DNA of 64,000 nt from Pseudocercospora fijiensis CIRAD86 (lineage: Eukaryota; Ascomycota; Dothideomycetes; Mycosphaerellales; Mycosphaerellaceae), in the NCBI RefSeq assembly GCF_000340215.1, contig NW_006921541.1, positions 57,876-121,875 on the forward strand, written 5' to 3'. The stretch's first letter is position 1, and every line of letters begins with the position of its first letter. A model generated the notes under the pieces. The model was not told the DNA's origin and ran no database searches. It saw only the letters and a list, made by a program, of their open reading frames with translations. Made by a program: the position numbers and the translations under genes. Shown one piece after another: positions 13,011 to 24,289 of the stretch.

Positions 13011-16000
13011 GTACGGCGTAAGACTATCGACATTGTACTAGCTATAATACGCTCCTACCTTGTATAGGATACGAAGGGCACTACCTATTAAACTAAGGTT
13101 ATACTAGATCTAGGAAATTCAGTTAGTGCCCTTATTAGCTATCGCCTAGCTAAGCAATTAGACCTTCGACAACTGCCGAAGACTAACCTACTAACCCTTG
13201 CTTAGTTTAATAACGCTCGGTACTTAACCTATAGGGCCTACTATATTCCTATAGCTCTAAAGAACGACCTCGGAAATGAGCGCCTACTAGACTTTACTAC
13301 CTACGTAGTAGATATAGACAGCCTCCTATCCGATATTGTTATTAGTAACCCTATTCTTAAGTACTACGCTATAGCTATAGACCTAGGCCTCTAGAAGTAG
13401 CGATTTAGAATCGCTAGGAAAGAGGACATTAAATACATTAATATTAGCGAGTGCCCTAACGATATTAGGGTCCTGTTTATTAGCAACCTAATACTAGCCT
13501 CCGCCTTAGCTAATCCGACTACCGATTTGCTCGGTAGTAATAACGATAAACCTATACCCCCTAATAATCCTAATTAGCTTACTCGTATACTAGAGCCTAT
13601 CCGAGAGACCTATATTAATGTGTTTAAACACTACCTAGCGTCGACATTGCCTATGTTTAAAGAGACGGATTATAAGATTAACATTATAGAGGGTAAGGAG
13701 GTCCCTTTTAGACTACTCTATAACCTTAGTAAGCGCGAGCTTGCTATATTGCGTAAGTACCTAGAAGAAAACCTAGCTAATAGTCGTATTCGGTATAGTA
13801 ACAGCCCTACTAGTACACCTATCCTATTCGTACTAAAGAAGGATAGTAGCCTACGCCTATATGTCGACTATCGTAGGCTTAATACTGTTACTATTAAAGA
13901 CCGCTATCTACTTCCGCTTATTAACGAGACCCTCGATCGCCTTTCTAGCGCTTACTACTATACTATATTAGATATTAAGGATGTATACTATCGCATCCGT
14001 ATCCGTAAGGGCGATAAATAGAAAACAGCCTTTCGTACTCGTTATAGCTATTTTAAGTACTTAGTTATACTATTTAGGCTAGCTAATGCCCCTATAACAT
14101 TCTAGTCCTATATTAATCGGGCCCTTTCGGGCCTATTAGACTATCTCTATATAGTTTACCTAGATAACATCCTAGTTTATACACACTTACCTAATATTAC
14201 GGAGCACTAGGCTATAGTCCGTAAGGTGCTCGATCGCCTACGAGCCTATAGACTATATTGCAAGCCTTCTAAATACACCTTTGCTACTAAAGAGGTGTTC
14301 TTCCTTAGCTTCCTCGTATTAACCGAGGGTGTTAAGGCTAATCCTAACTAGATTAAAACAATTACTAAATAGCCTGTTCCTACGTTAATTAAGGAACTAT
14401 AGTCGTTCCTCGGCTTCGCTAATTTCTATCGTCGCTTTATTAAGAGCTATTTACGGTATGTAATGCCCCTAACTAAGCTTACTAAAACTAAGGCTAACCT
14501 AACTAGAGAGTTCAAATAGACTAATAGAGCACAAGCCGCTTTTAACGGCCTAAAGCAACGCTTTACTAATGTCCCCTTATTGTACTATTTCGTACTAAGC
14601 AAGCAGATCCGAATTAAGACTAACGCTTTACAGTTCGCTATATCGGCTATTATATTATAGCAATCAGATAATAACTATTACTAGCACCTAATTACCTTCT
14701 TTTTACGAAAGATAATCGATATAGAACGTCGATATAAGACCTACGAGTAAGAGCTCTTAGCAATCGTAGAAGCCTTTAAGCATTAGCGCTACTATCTTAA
14801 TAGTGCTTAGTATACAATTTAGGTCTATATAGACTATAACAACCTACGTAGCATTACTAAGGTTATAAGGGTTATAGGTCGACAGGCTAGATAGGCCGTC
14901 TACCTCGCTAGGTTTGATTTTAATATATTATATCGGCTAGGCGTAAGTAACCCTACTAATAGCCTATCGAGGCGACCTAATTATAACAGCGAGACTTAGT
15001 ACATTAATTCATTGTTTCTAACCCTACAGTATAAGATTGCTATAGCCTGTATTGTTAATAAGCAAGCGTAGGATAAGCGGACTTCCGGACTCCGCGGCGG
15101 CAACAAATACTATAGCAGAGTTGTCGTTCTTCTAGTATACGTTAAGAAGGACGTAGATCGCTTAAGCTATAATAACTCGATTAAGGACATTGCTATTTAC
15201 AGTAATAGTCTATATAGCGATAGTACTATAGAAGAGGTTATAGTAGTTCTAGCTACTAGTGCTATTAGATGCATATAATGCGTACCTCGTTCGATAGTAC
15301 GGGTGCTATTAAATAACCTTGCAAATAGGGATAGTTAATCGTTTATAGATAAGCTGTTACGTACTTAGCAGAGGGACGCCTTTGCTATCGAGCGTATTAA
15401 TAAGCTTATAAGTAGGCGGGCGACTCGATCTAGTAAGAGTAATAGTTAGTCGATCGACGACAAAGGTTACTTAAGGTTTAAGGGCAGATACTATATCCCC
15501 GCTAAACAATCGATTAGACAAGAGCTTTTAAAGAGGCACTATAATAGTAAGCTCGCTAGTTACTATAGCATAGAGAGGTCGTACGAGTTACTATCGCGTA
15601 TATACTACTAGCTAAATAGTAAGCGGTATATAAAGGAGTATATATAGACCTATATAGTATACTAGCGAGTTAAAGCACCGAAGCACTTACCGTTCGGCGA
15701 GTTGTCTTCGCTCCCTGTTCTAAAGAAGCTATTTGCTAAGCTAATAATAGACTTTATTATAGGCCTTCTACCTACTAGGCGTAGGGGCAGTAAGGACGTA
15801 TATAATGCTATCCTTATTATAGTAGATCGTTTTACTAAAGGCGCTCGATACATCCCGGCGCGGAAAGACTAGACTGCTATTAATATAGTAGAGGCGCTAT
15901 AGAGTAATATCTTCTATACCTATTAGGGAACCTCTAAGGGGATAGTCTCCGATAGGGGCTCGATATTTATATCTTACTATTAGAGCGAGATTTGCTTACA

Positions 16001-16838
16001 GCTAAGACTAAAGCATCGGCTATTAATAGCCTTCTATCTATAGACTAATAGTCAAACAGAGAGGCAGAATACTACCCTATAGCAGTACCTGCGTAGCTAT
16101 ATTAATAAGAACCCCGAGGATTAGGTTAACCTCCTACAGCCTATAGAATTCGTATATAATAATAGTATATATTTATTAACTAAGATCTCGCCCTATATAG
16201 CTATAATAGGCTAGAATGCTGCTATACTATAAGACCTACTATCGCTCGAGGCCGAGCGTAAGGAAAGGGAAGCGCGTTAAGTATCCGAAATACTAGCGGC
16301 TATTAAGAGGGTTTAGAAGATGCGAGAAATCTATACTAAGATAGCCGAGAAGTTAATAAAGGCTTAAGAGTACTAAAAGACCTACTACGATAAGCGCTAT
16401 ATACTAATAACCTTTAAGTAAGGCGATATAGTTATGCTTAGTACAAAGAACCTCCGCATCCGCAAACACCTATTACCTAATAGCAAAACAAGGCCTAAGC
16501 TCGCACTAAGATATATTAGCCTATTCCGCATTCGAGAGGCTAGGGGCATATAGGCCTATTAGTTGTAGCTCCTATCTTATTATACTATCTATAACACCTT
16601 CTATATATCCCTCCTTAAGCCGTACTACCTACGCGAAGGGGATAAAGCCCCTATAGAATACGAAGACATACTAGCGGATAGTAAGGAGCTATAGTCTATA
16701 GAACGTATCCTATAGCATCGTACTAGGCAAGGCAAGAAGGAGTACCTACTAAGATAGTAAGGCTATTTACCTAAATAGGACTCGTAGGAAGCTAAAGACT
16801 CTTTTAAAGATATAACTGAGTTGTTAGATAAGTATTAG
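13010..16838 (+). pseudogene. Chromovirus pol relic (PR-RT-RH-IN-chromodomain)
   Basis: Forward frame 3 carries the whole Pol. The protease active-site region is at about 13098-13190. RT follows at about 13700-14330, including VDYRRLN and the LDIKDVYYRIRI block. RNase H comes after about 14610, and the integrase zinc-finger region and core span about 15480-16300. A C-terminal chromodomain is at about 16690-16838, with a GKKEYLLR block and aromatic positions now stops. The RT catalytic YLDD at 14157-14168 reads YLDN, as expected from TGAC to TAAC. A 133-codon piece at 13620-14021 is free of stops. The frame ends with TAG at 16836. Enzymatic functions are lost. Confidence 0.93.
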
Positions 16839-18095
16839 ACTAGTATAAAGAACAAGAAGAAGGCTAAGGGCTATAATGTCGCCTAAGAACAATACTACCC
16901 CTAGGGTGCTATTAGCTAACTAATTAGAAGTAAGCAATTGTTAGTAACGAAGGACAATAAGACTATACTACTATAGTAAACGCGCACCGAGTGTTAATAA
17001 GCGCGCTACGACGCGTTAACTAATTGCCTACTCTTTTAAGGATCCTACCTCTTTACTAACGCGCCCTATAGGTCCCCCTCTTATTCCCTTATTCCGTCGA
17101 GGCCTCGAGGCCTAGGTAATCGGCGCGGCCGGCGCGACTATATTAGTAACAGTATTACGGAGTATATTATTGTTTAAGAAAGGAAGGATACAGCTATATT
17201 AGTAACTGTGTTACTAAGTTGTTGTCGGTTAAAGAAGGAAATTAGAAGAAGGTAAAGTAGCGCTAAGACGACTAGCGCCGCTATTGTTAATATTACTTGC
17301 TATTATCGCTGCGCCTACAGACACAACCTTACCTATACTACGAGCCGGGGCGTACCCTACCGGCTAAGTTAAAAGAATAGCTATATTAAAGGTTTAATCA
17401 AAACTTTAATTAAAACTTTAAGCTACTTAAAAGATTGAGCGACTAATAGGCTAACTAACTAAGGGCAAAACTATAGAGCTAAGCTAGCCGGGGTCGATCT
17501 TGCGGACAATAGGTTACTCCTCGATCTATCTAATCCTTTAAGCGAGGCGAACCTCTACTACTACACTTATAATAGCCTTTACCTATAGAAACTAGACGAG
17601 CTGTGTTTTTTGAAAAGATAAGATAAGATTGACACTTAAAGGCTACTAAACCTAGCTAATTAGGGCTAGCGAAACTACGAACAATAAGAATAATAACCCT
17701 CGGAAGCGGACAAACCCTCGGAAGCGGACATTGCTAGGTCTTTTAAAAGTAGACGCAAAGAACTCGGTACGACATTACTTAGAGTAGAGGCAGGGCTACA
17801 ATACCTCGTACGTCTACCTATTATAGTAGGGAAGACGCGCTCGTATTATAATTAGTCGAAGGCCCTCAATTCTTATAGATATATATTACTTTATAGTTCA
17901 TTATATATAGGGATAGCGTAGTTAGAAGTTAGACATTATATTAGAAGGTAAGGTTTAATATAGTTACATAATTAGGTAGTTAAGTGTTCAATTTAGCGCG
18001 GGCTAAGCAGCTTATTAGACTTGCTAAGTTAGCGGTAATAGAGGTCGTAGAATATAGACAGGCTACGAGGGCGCAGCCTTTAGAAGGGAAGCGTA
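16839..18095 (+). other. Chromovirus 3' untranslated region with polypurine tract
   Basis: No gene is visible between the pol stop and the 3' LTR. An 18-base direct repeat (CCTCGGAAGCGGACA twice, about 17697-17733) lies here. A purine-rich run AGAAGGGAAGCG at about 18082-18093, just before the LTR, fits the polypurine tract that primes plus-strand synthesis. Confidence 0.55.
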
Positions 18096-18292
18096 TATTA
18101 GAGCTAAAGAGGCTATACGTAATTGGTATATAATTAGGCCGAGTAAAGCTAGGGTCTTAGTGCCTTAGGTAGGGCTTAGCGCTTAGCGTTAGGCTAACTC
18201 TCCTACCTTCCTCCCTCTCCTCCTAGAGCCTTATCGAATACTACCTATACCTACTACTACCCTATCTACCTACTAATATAACCCTTCTTATA
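18096..18292 (+). repeat. 3' LTR of the chromovirus
   Basis: It has the same 197 bp as the 5' LTR. Its first bases are TATTAG where the 5' copy has TGTTAG, a TG to TA change typical of RIP. The following CGAGA is the target duplicate. Confidence 0.93.
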
Positions 18293-18297
18293 CGAGA

Positions 18298-21064
18298 GGC
18301 CGAGAAGATATATATCTCCCGACAATTGCGTCTTATATTCGTACTACTTATCCTAACGGATGCGATATCCGGAGCCGACTCTACGCGATAGTAGAGTCTT
18401 CTATAGAGGGATATATATAAAGATCTATATATCGAACTACGCCGCGGAGGGTACGTAGGAAGGTATAAGAAGATAAATACTACTACTAAAAGTTATAGTA
18501 AGTAGTAGCTATATACCGAATTAGTTGCTAACGGATACAAGGTATCGGGCTATAGACTACCGAGTCCCGATCCTTCGTAGGCGAAAATGCGTAGTAGCAA
18601 TAACGCTATCGCTTAAGAAGAAGCGCTAGTCGATATAGGAAACGAAGACAGGAACAAACTCTACGTATAACAAAACGCCTACCTTCTTAATAACGGTTAA
18701 AGGCGAGCCTTTACCGACATTACGAACGATATCGACTAGAATCCGTTAACGGCGCACTTTTTTATCTAAGGTCCGGAAGGCTACGGGAAGACGTTCCTAT
18801 ACCGTATACTCGTAGCGACCTATAGAGTACGTAGCCTTATCGTACTATATATCGCGTTTTTAGGTGTCGCCGTATAGCTGCTTCCTAGTAGTCGTATAGC
18901 GCACTCCCGATTTAAACTTCCTTTAAGTAATACCGGGCGGTAGGACTATCCTATTACGTAAGATATAATAGACGCTAAGCTAATCCGAAAGACTTATCTA
19001 GTTATTTAGGACGAAGCCGCGATATAGAATAGACGCGATATTATAGCTATATATCGACTCTTTTACAAGTTACAATTAGGTAGTAACGGCTAGGGTAACG
19101 AACTATTCTTCGCGGGAGTCCCCGTCGTATTCGGCGGCGACTAGGTATAGACTCTTCTAGTACTTCCCGAGTATAAGAAGTCTTCGAAGGAAGTAGACGT
19201 AATAGCGATTATATTTAAAGCCTTCCTAATCTAGAATAAGATTAAGGTACTCTATCTCTAGTAAAATATACGGCTCGTAGATAGCAATCCGCGGAACGTC
19301 GACTTCTACTACTAGACCCTCTACATTATATACGACGACGTATTCGATCGATTTATTAAGCTACTAATATACGTTAGAAGAGTCTAGGACCTTAGCGAGC
19401 TTATCGATTTCGTCTTTCTAAGATAGGGTATTATTAACGCTAAGTACGACCTAGTATTCTATCGTTCTCGAGCTATCCTTTATATAACGAACGATACCGC
19501 CTACGAGATTAACGAACGTATCGTAGACGACCTACCGTACGGTACAATTCGCGAATATCGCTACGAGGATAAGATAGAGAAGTTGCCTAGCGACAAAGAC
19601 TAGCCTCCGGAAATCTTAAGCCTTTTAAAATCTATCTAGAATACCGAGCTCTAGATTCCTTGCCTACGGATCTAGGTAGGTATACTAATAATAATTATAC
19701 GGAACATCTATAAGACCGTAGGACTCGTAAACGGAACGTAGGTTATCGTCGTAAAAACACTCTAGTTCGGGGTTAAAGTTCGGAAACTGCTAGACGACGA
19801 TAATTAGGAAGTATACTAGATACCGCGAATCTAGATACATTCGAATAAAGGCCTACCGTTTACCCTTAAGCGATATTAACTTCCGCTTCGACCTTGTTTC
19901 GTAATAACGATAAACAAATCTTAGGTTTAATCCCTAGTATATATCGGTATCGACCTTCGACAGCCCGTATTTAGCTACGGCTAACTCTTCGTAGCATTCT
20001 TACGCGTTACGGACGTATACAACCTCCGCGTGCTTATTAACGGAAAGTATACTTTTACGTAGGGCAGCGACTCCCTAAATAAGGTATTTCGCTCGGCTCT
20101 ATTATATCTGCCTAAGCGTCTCTACGACTTTATTTTTAAGGGTAGAAATCTGTTTATAGGTATAACCTCTAACGTCCTATTACGCGGAGCGATATACGCT
20201 ATACCTACTAGCTCTACCGGACTAGCGTAGCAACCGCGACGCCCGTAGGGTATACTTAACTATATACCTCGAGCGTACGTTCCCGAAATCGCTAAACCGC
20301 CTACCGGTTCTACTCGAGACGCTATAGAACCCGAAGACGAGCCTAACTAGTATACTCGAAACTTTGCGGGTCTAGACCGCGAAGTAGGTAGCGATAGTAG
20401 CCTTCCGCGTAGAGTAGAAAGGGGTCCTAGGGCATTCGTACTAGGTAACGACGAAGATAGGACGTTAGTCGATACTAGAGTCGGACGATAGCTAAGCTAG
20501 CGAGAAACTGCGCTAACTATAGCACTAGCGAAAACTTCGCGCCGACTGTTATTCGTAGAACTTCCTAGATACTAACTAGACGACTCCTTAGTCTACCTCT
20601 AGAACTTAGCCCTAGGTCCTAGTAACGCCTAATAGGTAATACAAGTTACGGCTAAAATAATACCTTCGAAGGAGATTGTATAGGTAGATCTAACTAAGGC
20701 CTCGTCGATACTACCTACGCTAGTACCTATACCGATACCTCGTTCCGTATCTACGGCGCGTACAATCTAATAGATTTCTAAGGACACTACGCCTATTCTA
20801 GGTCCTTCGTTCTCTAGGAAGCGACTACCCGGATAACCCGTATTACTCTCGAAGCCTATATCCCGTACTTAAGTCTCTACTCCGACCTCGATACTATACG
20901 CTCTAACGCTACCTCGTACTCTAAGGCTAGGCGACATTGCTAAGGCAAAGGCTCCGGTTGTCGTATATAAATAAGAAGCTAAGATCCTTAGTATACTTTA
21001 AGACGTAGATCTCGACTTCGATATAGAAGACTTTTAGGCTACGATTAGTAGTTATTCTCTATAA
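18298..21064 (+). pseudogene. Helitron Rep/helicase, C-terminal half (Pif1-like helicase)
   Basis: This continues the frame broken at 11183. Walker A (GPEGYGKT) is at 18770-18793. The DEAA Walker B box is near 19010, with the Trp before it now a stop. The FGGD block follows near 19130. Further on are the GLVNGT region, the LPFTLKR block and the TINKS motif typical of Helitron helicases, at about 19850-19925, then a C-terminal extension ending at TAA 21062-21064. The helicase would unwind DNA during rolling-circle transposition. Stops are of RIP type. Together the halves make about 2330 codons, long but within the range of large Helitron proteins. Confidence 0.87.
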
Positions 21065-21287
21065 TATATATATATAAAACTTCTCTATCTATACTAGCAT
21101 TTTTTTCTCTTTAGGTATAGAGTTTAGCTACCTAAATACGGTTAGCGTATTACTACTTCTCCGAGGCACTAAGAACCTTATTATTTAGCCGCTTATCCCC
21201 TATCTATATAAGCTAAGTTCCCGGCAGTTCTCTTAGTTATCCTCCTTTCTCTTTAGGTTCTCTACTATATTCCTAGCGCTAATATAA

Positions 21288-22293
21288 TGTCGAGCCTTAA
21301 TATTATACCTAAAGTAGGAAAGGATTACGCGTAACAGTTCGTATAAGCAGTAGTAGAAGTATATTAAAAAGGTGAAATTTAGGAAACTAGAACTACGGAC
21401 TACGCGCTAGCAAAGAAAATCGTAAGCGGTAAAGGGCGAGATCTAGTATTTCGAGAGGGCTATATACGTATACTAGGAGAAGGTATAACGTAGAAGGGTA
21501 CCGATAAGAGAGCGAGGCGAGCGGCGCTAGTCTATATCCTCGGTATAGACGCTAGAAGTTGCGCTATACTAAACTATCCCTTTCCTTCGAAATATAGAAC
21601 TTACGAATCTAACCGTAGTTATTTCGAAAAGTGCCGTTATTCCTATAACCTAGCGCTAAAGCTACTATATAGTAATTGCGCTTATAGAGGAGATCCTAGG
21701 AGCTATACTAGCTATATAAACTATAACCGGAAGAGAGTAGTATTACTAGAATTCGAAGACAGCGGGCGGGCTTCGAAATCGAATACTCGACCTCTATCTA
21801 CGGAGTACGAATAGGAAGAGGGCACCCTAGAACATTAAGAGACTATCTCTACTAAGGATACTAGCTACTAGTAGGAACACGACTTTACCCCGGAAGTATC
21901 TTAGAAAGCGGAAGATCTTAGGAGAAGTATAAGCGAAGCATAGCTCTAGTAACTCTTCGAGTTTCTAGCGGAATTGTTATATTCTAATTCTTCTATGTTT
22001 CCGACGTAGTATATTCGAGATATATATTACGAGAGTGTTAGCGAGATTGTAAGCGGTTATATACGGAAGACCGATAGTAAGCGAGCTTATATAGAAGTCG
22101 TCGCGGTAGTAGAGCGGACTTAACTAGATTAGGTACACATTTTAAACCGACTATAATACGAATAGTAACAACGGCGGTAACGTACTAAGAAACGCGAGAT
22201 TGAATATTACTAGCTTCGCTAACCGATATTATAGGCCTAGCATATATCTATTATACGGGCAGACGAGATAAAAATAGGAAGGAGAAGATTGTA
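21288..22293 (+). pseudogene. Unrecognised degenerate ORF downstream of the Helitron helicase
   Basis: One frame runs from ATG 21288 (MSSLN) to TAA 22291-22293, about 335 codons, with stops only at sites RIP could have made. The product is charged, with a Cys-containing patch in the middle (KCRYSYN, NCAYRG) and an Arg/Lys-rich C-terminus. I do not know the family. It lies 220 bp after the helicase stop in the same direction, so it may be a second Helitron ORF or captured cargo. Confidence 0.45.
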
Positions 22294-22317
22294 AGTTACT
22301 TTATAGATTTCATTTTT

Positions 22318-22342
22318 TACGGAGGGCTAACTAACCTCCGTA
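22318..22342. other. Hairpin after the 21.3-22.3 kb ORF
   Basis: TACGGAGG and CCTCCGTA form a perfect 8-bp stem around a 9-base loop. It lies 25 bases after the ORF stop. It could be a 3' hairpin of the Helitron, but no CTRR end is visible just after it, so the role is open. Confidence 0.5.
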
Positions 22343-23048
22343 GAGTATATATATCGGTCCGCGCCCTATAGCGTAGATAGTATATCTTATCTTATTTCCT
22401 CTTACTTTTTCTAACTTTTAACTTCTTAATTAGTATACTATTCTTAGATTATCGCGTTCTTCTAAGTAGCGGCGATATAGATTCCTATAGCAAATCGATT
22501 CCTAAGTCCTATCTAGACGAAAGGAGAGCTAGCGCCGAAGTCCCGGGTAAAGTCCGATCCTAGGAGGGTAGCGTACGACTGCGCGTTAATAGTAGAGGTG
22601 CCTAGCGACTACTAGTACTCGATAGTCTTAGCGCCCTCTTAGAGGACGACGGTATAGTTAAAAGTAAGGCAGCGTACTACGCCGCTAACGAAATATACGA
22701 AGACTTCGCCTATAACGAGCTTTAAGGGTTAGTATATCTAGCAATATATATTTATAAACGAGACTTACTAGAGTCGCGACCCTCTTAGAGCCGGTCTTCT
22801 TAGATAGAACTCGCTTTATAGAGCGAGGGGGAGACTCGTTAGACGACGTACCGGCGAGATCGATTACTTCCTTACCCTTAAATACTTAAGCGACTAAAAC
22901 TATTAGCGACGCGGTTATAAAGGTTTAGCGACAATATTAAACTTACCGGTAGCGCTCGAGATCTTACTCGGGGTTTCTATAGGGGCTAGTATAGGGGGTA
23001 GGTATAGTGTCTAGCTTAGTAAAGATAGAAAGGGAGCAGCAACGAGTC
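22343..23048 (+). other. No recognisable gene
   Basis: The stretch has RIP composition and short protein-like blocks (for example around 22480-22620), but no frame is convincing for long and no motif is known to me. Confidence 0.3.
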
Positions 23049-23081
<33 letters not shown>

Positions 23082-23095
23082 AGTAGTAGTAAGTA
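23049..23095. repeat. (GTA)n microsatellite
   Basis: About ten GTA units in a row are followed by slightly interrupted AAGTAGTAGTAAGTAG. Confidence 0.9.
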
Positions 23096-23236
23096 GAAGA
23101 AGTTGTTATTAGAAAGGCGCGCGATTTATAAAGCGCGATTTATAACGATTTCCGCCTTATTACCTAGCGCGGCACGGCTACAGCCGCCGTAGAATCTTCT
23201 AGAATCTAGCTTACTCTACCCCGCTCGTCGCCTTAG

Positions 23237-23299
23237 CCTTTACTTATAGCTCTTCGGCCTTTACTTATAGCACTTCGTCCTTTACTTATAGCTCTTCGA
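23237..23299. repeat. 21-bp tandem repeat, three copies
   Basis: Three units of CCTTTACTTATAGCTCTTCGG type occur at 23237, 23258 and 23279 with one or two changes each. Seven codons per unit would fit a coding origin, but no frame supports this. Confidence 0.85.
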
Positions 23300-24087
23300 G
23301 CTATATAAACACTAGTAAAGTATTAGTAGAGGAAGAGAACCCTACGCTACTTAAAGGTAATGTTCTTAGATTAGGTATATAATACTACGATTATAGAAAC
23401 AGTCTCCGTAATATTGAATTACATAAATAATTATATAAGCATATAAATAAGTAATAACGTCTTTATTTAATTAATTATAGTCCTTCTAGCTTATATAACT
23501 ACGTAATAATTTCGTTCCTTAAGTAGTTAACTATATAAAGAATTTAGGGCCTATTAAGTAAAGTTAGTCTACCTCGTTATCGTCCTCGATAACCCTATAG
23601 TATATATAAGGGTTAAGAGCTATAGTAATCTATATATTAAGTAGATAGTATAATAGAATATCTAGCGGTATTCTATAGCTCCGAGTAAATATAGATCGCT
23701 ATATATAGTAGTAGAGAACGCCTCTTCCGAGATACTAATTTCCGACTTTATAGGTCGAGATTTCTACCTATACTACGAGGCTCTATCTCTAATAGTATAG
23801 TATAGCTTCCGGATAAAGAGAGGTTAGTACTATATAGCAATTTTATTATTCTAAGTATATAGAACAATAATAGTATAATAGAATCCTATTATTCTCGACG
23901 CTAGTCTAGTAAAGTCGATAAAGTAATAAACCTAGATTATACGCTATTATATATAATAGGCTATCTGTTTATTTAGTAGTACGCTAGTCGCTCGCTATTT
24001 AATCTTATTTAAGCGCTATCTACTTAGTTAACCGGCCTATATCTACTTATTTAACTATACGATTAAATATAGTAGAGACTATACGCA
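23300..24087. other. AT-rich intergenic stretch
   Basis: Long runs of TA-rich sequence without a protein-like frame or a clear repeat. Nothing further is visible. Confidence 0.4.
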
Positions 24088-24155
24088 AATAAAGGAACTT
24101 TAGGTATATACCTATTCTACGTATTAAATAGGTGCGTACCTAAAGTTTCTTTATT
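24088..24155. repeat. Imperfect hairpin, left palindrome of the 24-29.5 kb block
   Basis: The arms 24088-24114 and 24129-24155 (27 bases each) are reverse complements with a few mismatches and a 14-base spacer. They contain AACTTTAGGTA and TACCTAAAGTTT. A weaker GTAC-centred palindrome follows at about 24180-24207. The same AACTTTAGGTACGTAC core occurs at 29484-29521. Confidence 0.75.
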
Positions 24156-24289
24156 AGTATATACTTATTATATAACTACGGTTTTAGGCGTACGCCCGAA
24201 GTTTTTACTATTGTCGGCGCTATCTAGTAGCCGTATTAAGCGGTAGCTATACCTAGTATTCGGCTAGCCTTACCTTACTATTTCGCGAC

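Larger units (their letters stand above)
11184..18292 (+). mobile_element. Complete Ty3/gypsy chromovirus-type LTR retrotransposon
   Basis: The element is 7109 bp with two 197-bp LTRs, a gag frame, and a pol frame in the order protease, RT, RNase H, integrase, chromodomain. This order and the C-terminal chromodomain place it among chromoviruses. It is flanked by CGGGA (11179-11183) and CGAGA (18293-18297), a 5-bp target duplication with one difference. It sits inside the Helitron helicase gene. RIP has put stops in all frames, so it cannot move by itself. Confidence 0.92.
6964..21064 (+). mobile_element. RIP-inactivated Helitron, split by an LTR retrotransposon
   Basis: The two coding halves (6964-11183 and 18298-21064) together encode a Helitron-type Rep/helicase, the rolling-circle replication initiator fused to a Pif1-family helicase. 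The LTR element plus one 5-bp target duplicate adds 7114 bases, and taking it out puts both halves in the same frame. The given ends are the ends of the coding frame. Terminal TC and CTRR signals of the element were not found, so the true borders are unknown. Confidence 0.8.

Noticed and set aside
15662..15853. 63-codon minus-strand ORF
   Set aside because: It is antisense to the chromovirus integrase core, which reads correctly on the plus strand.
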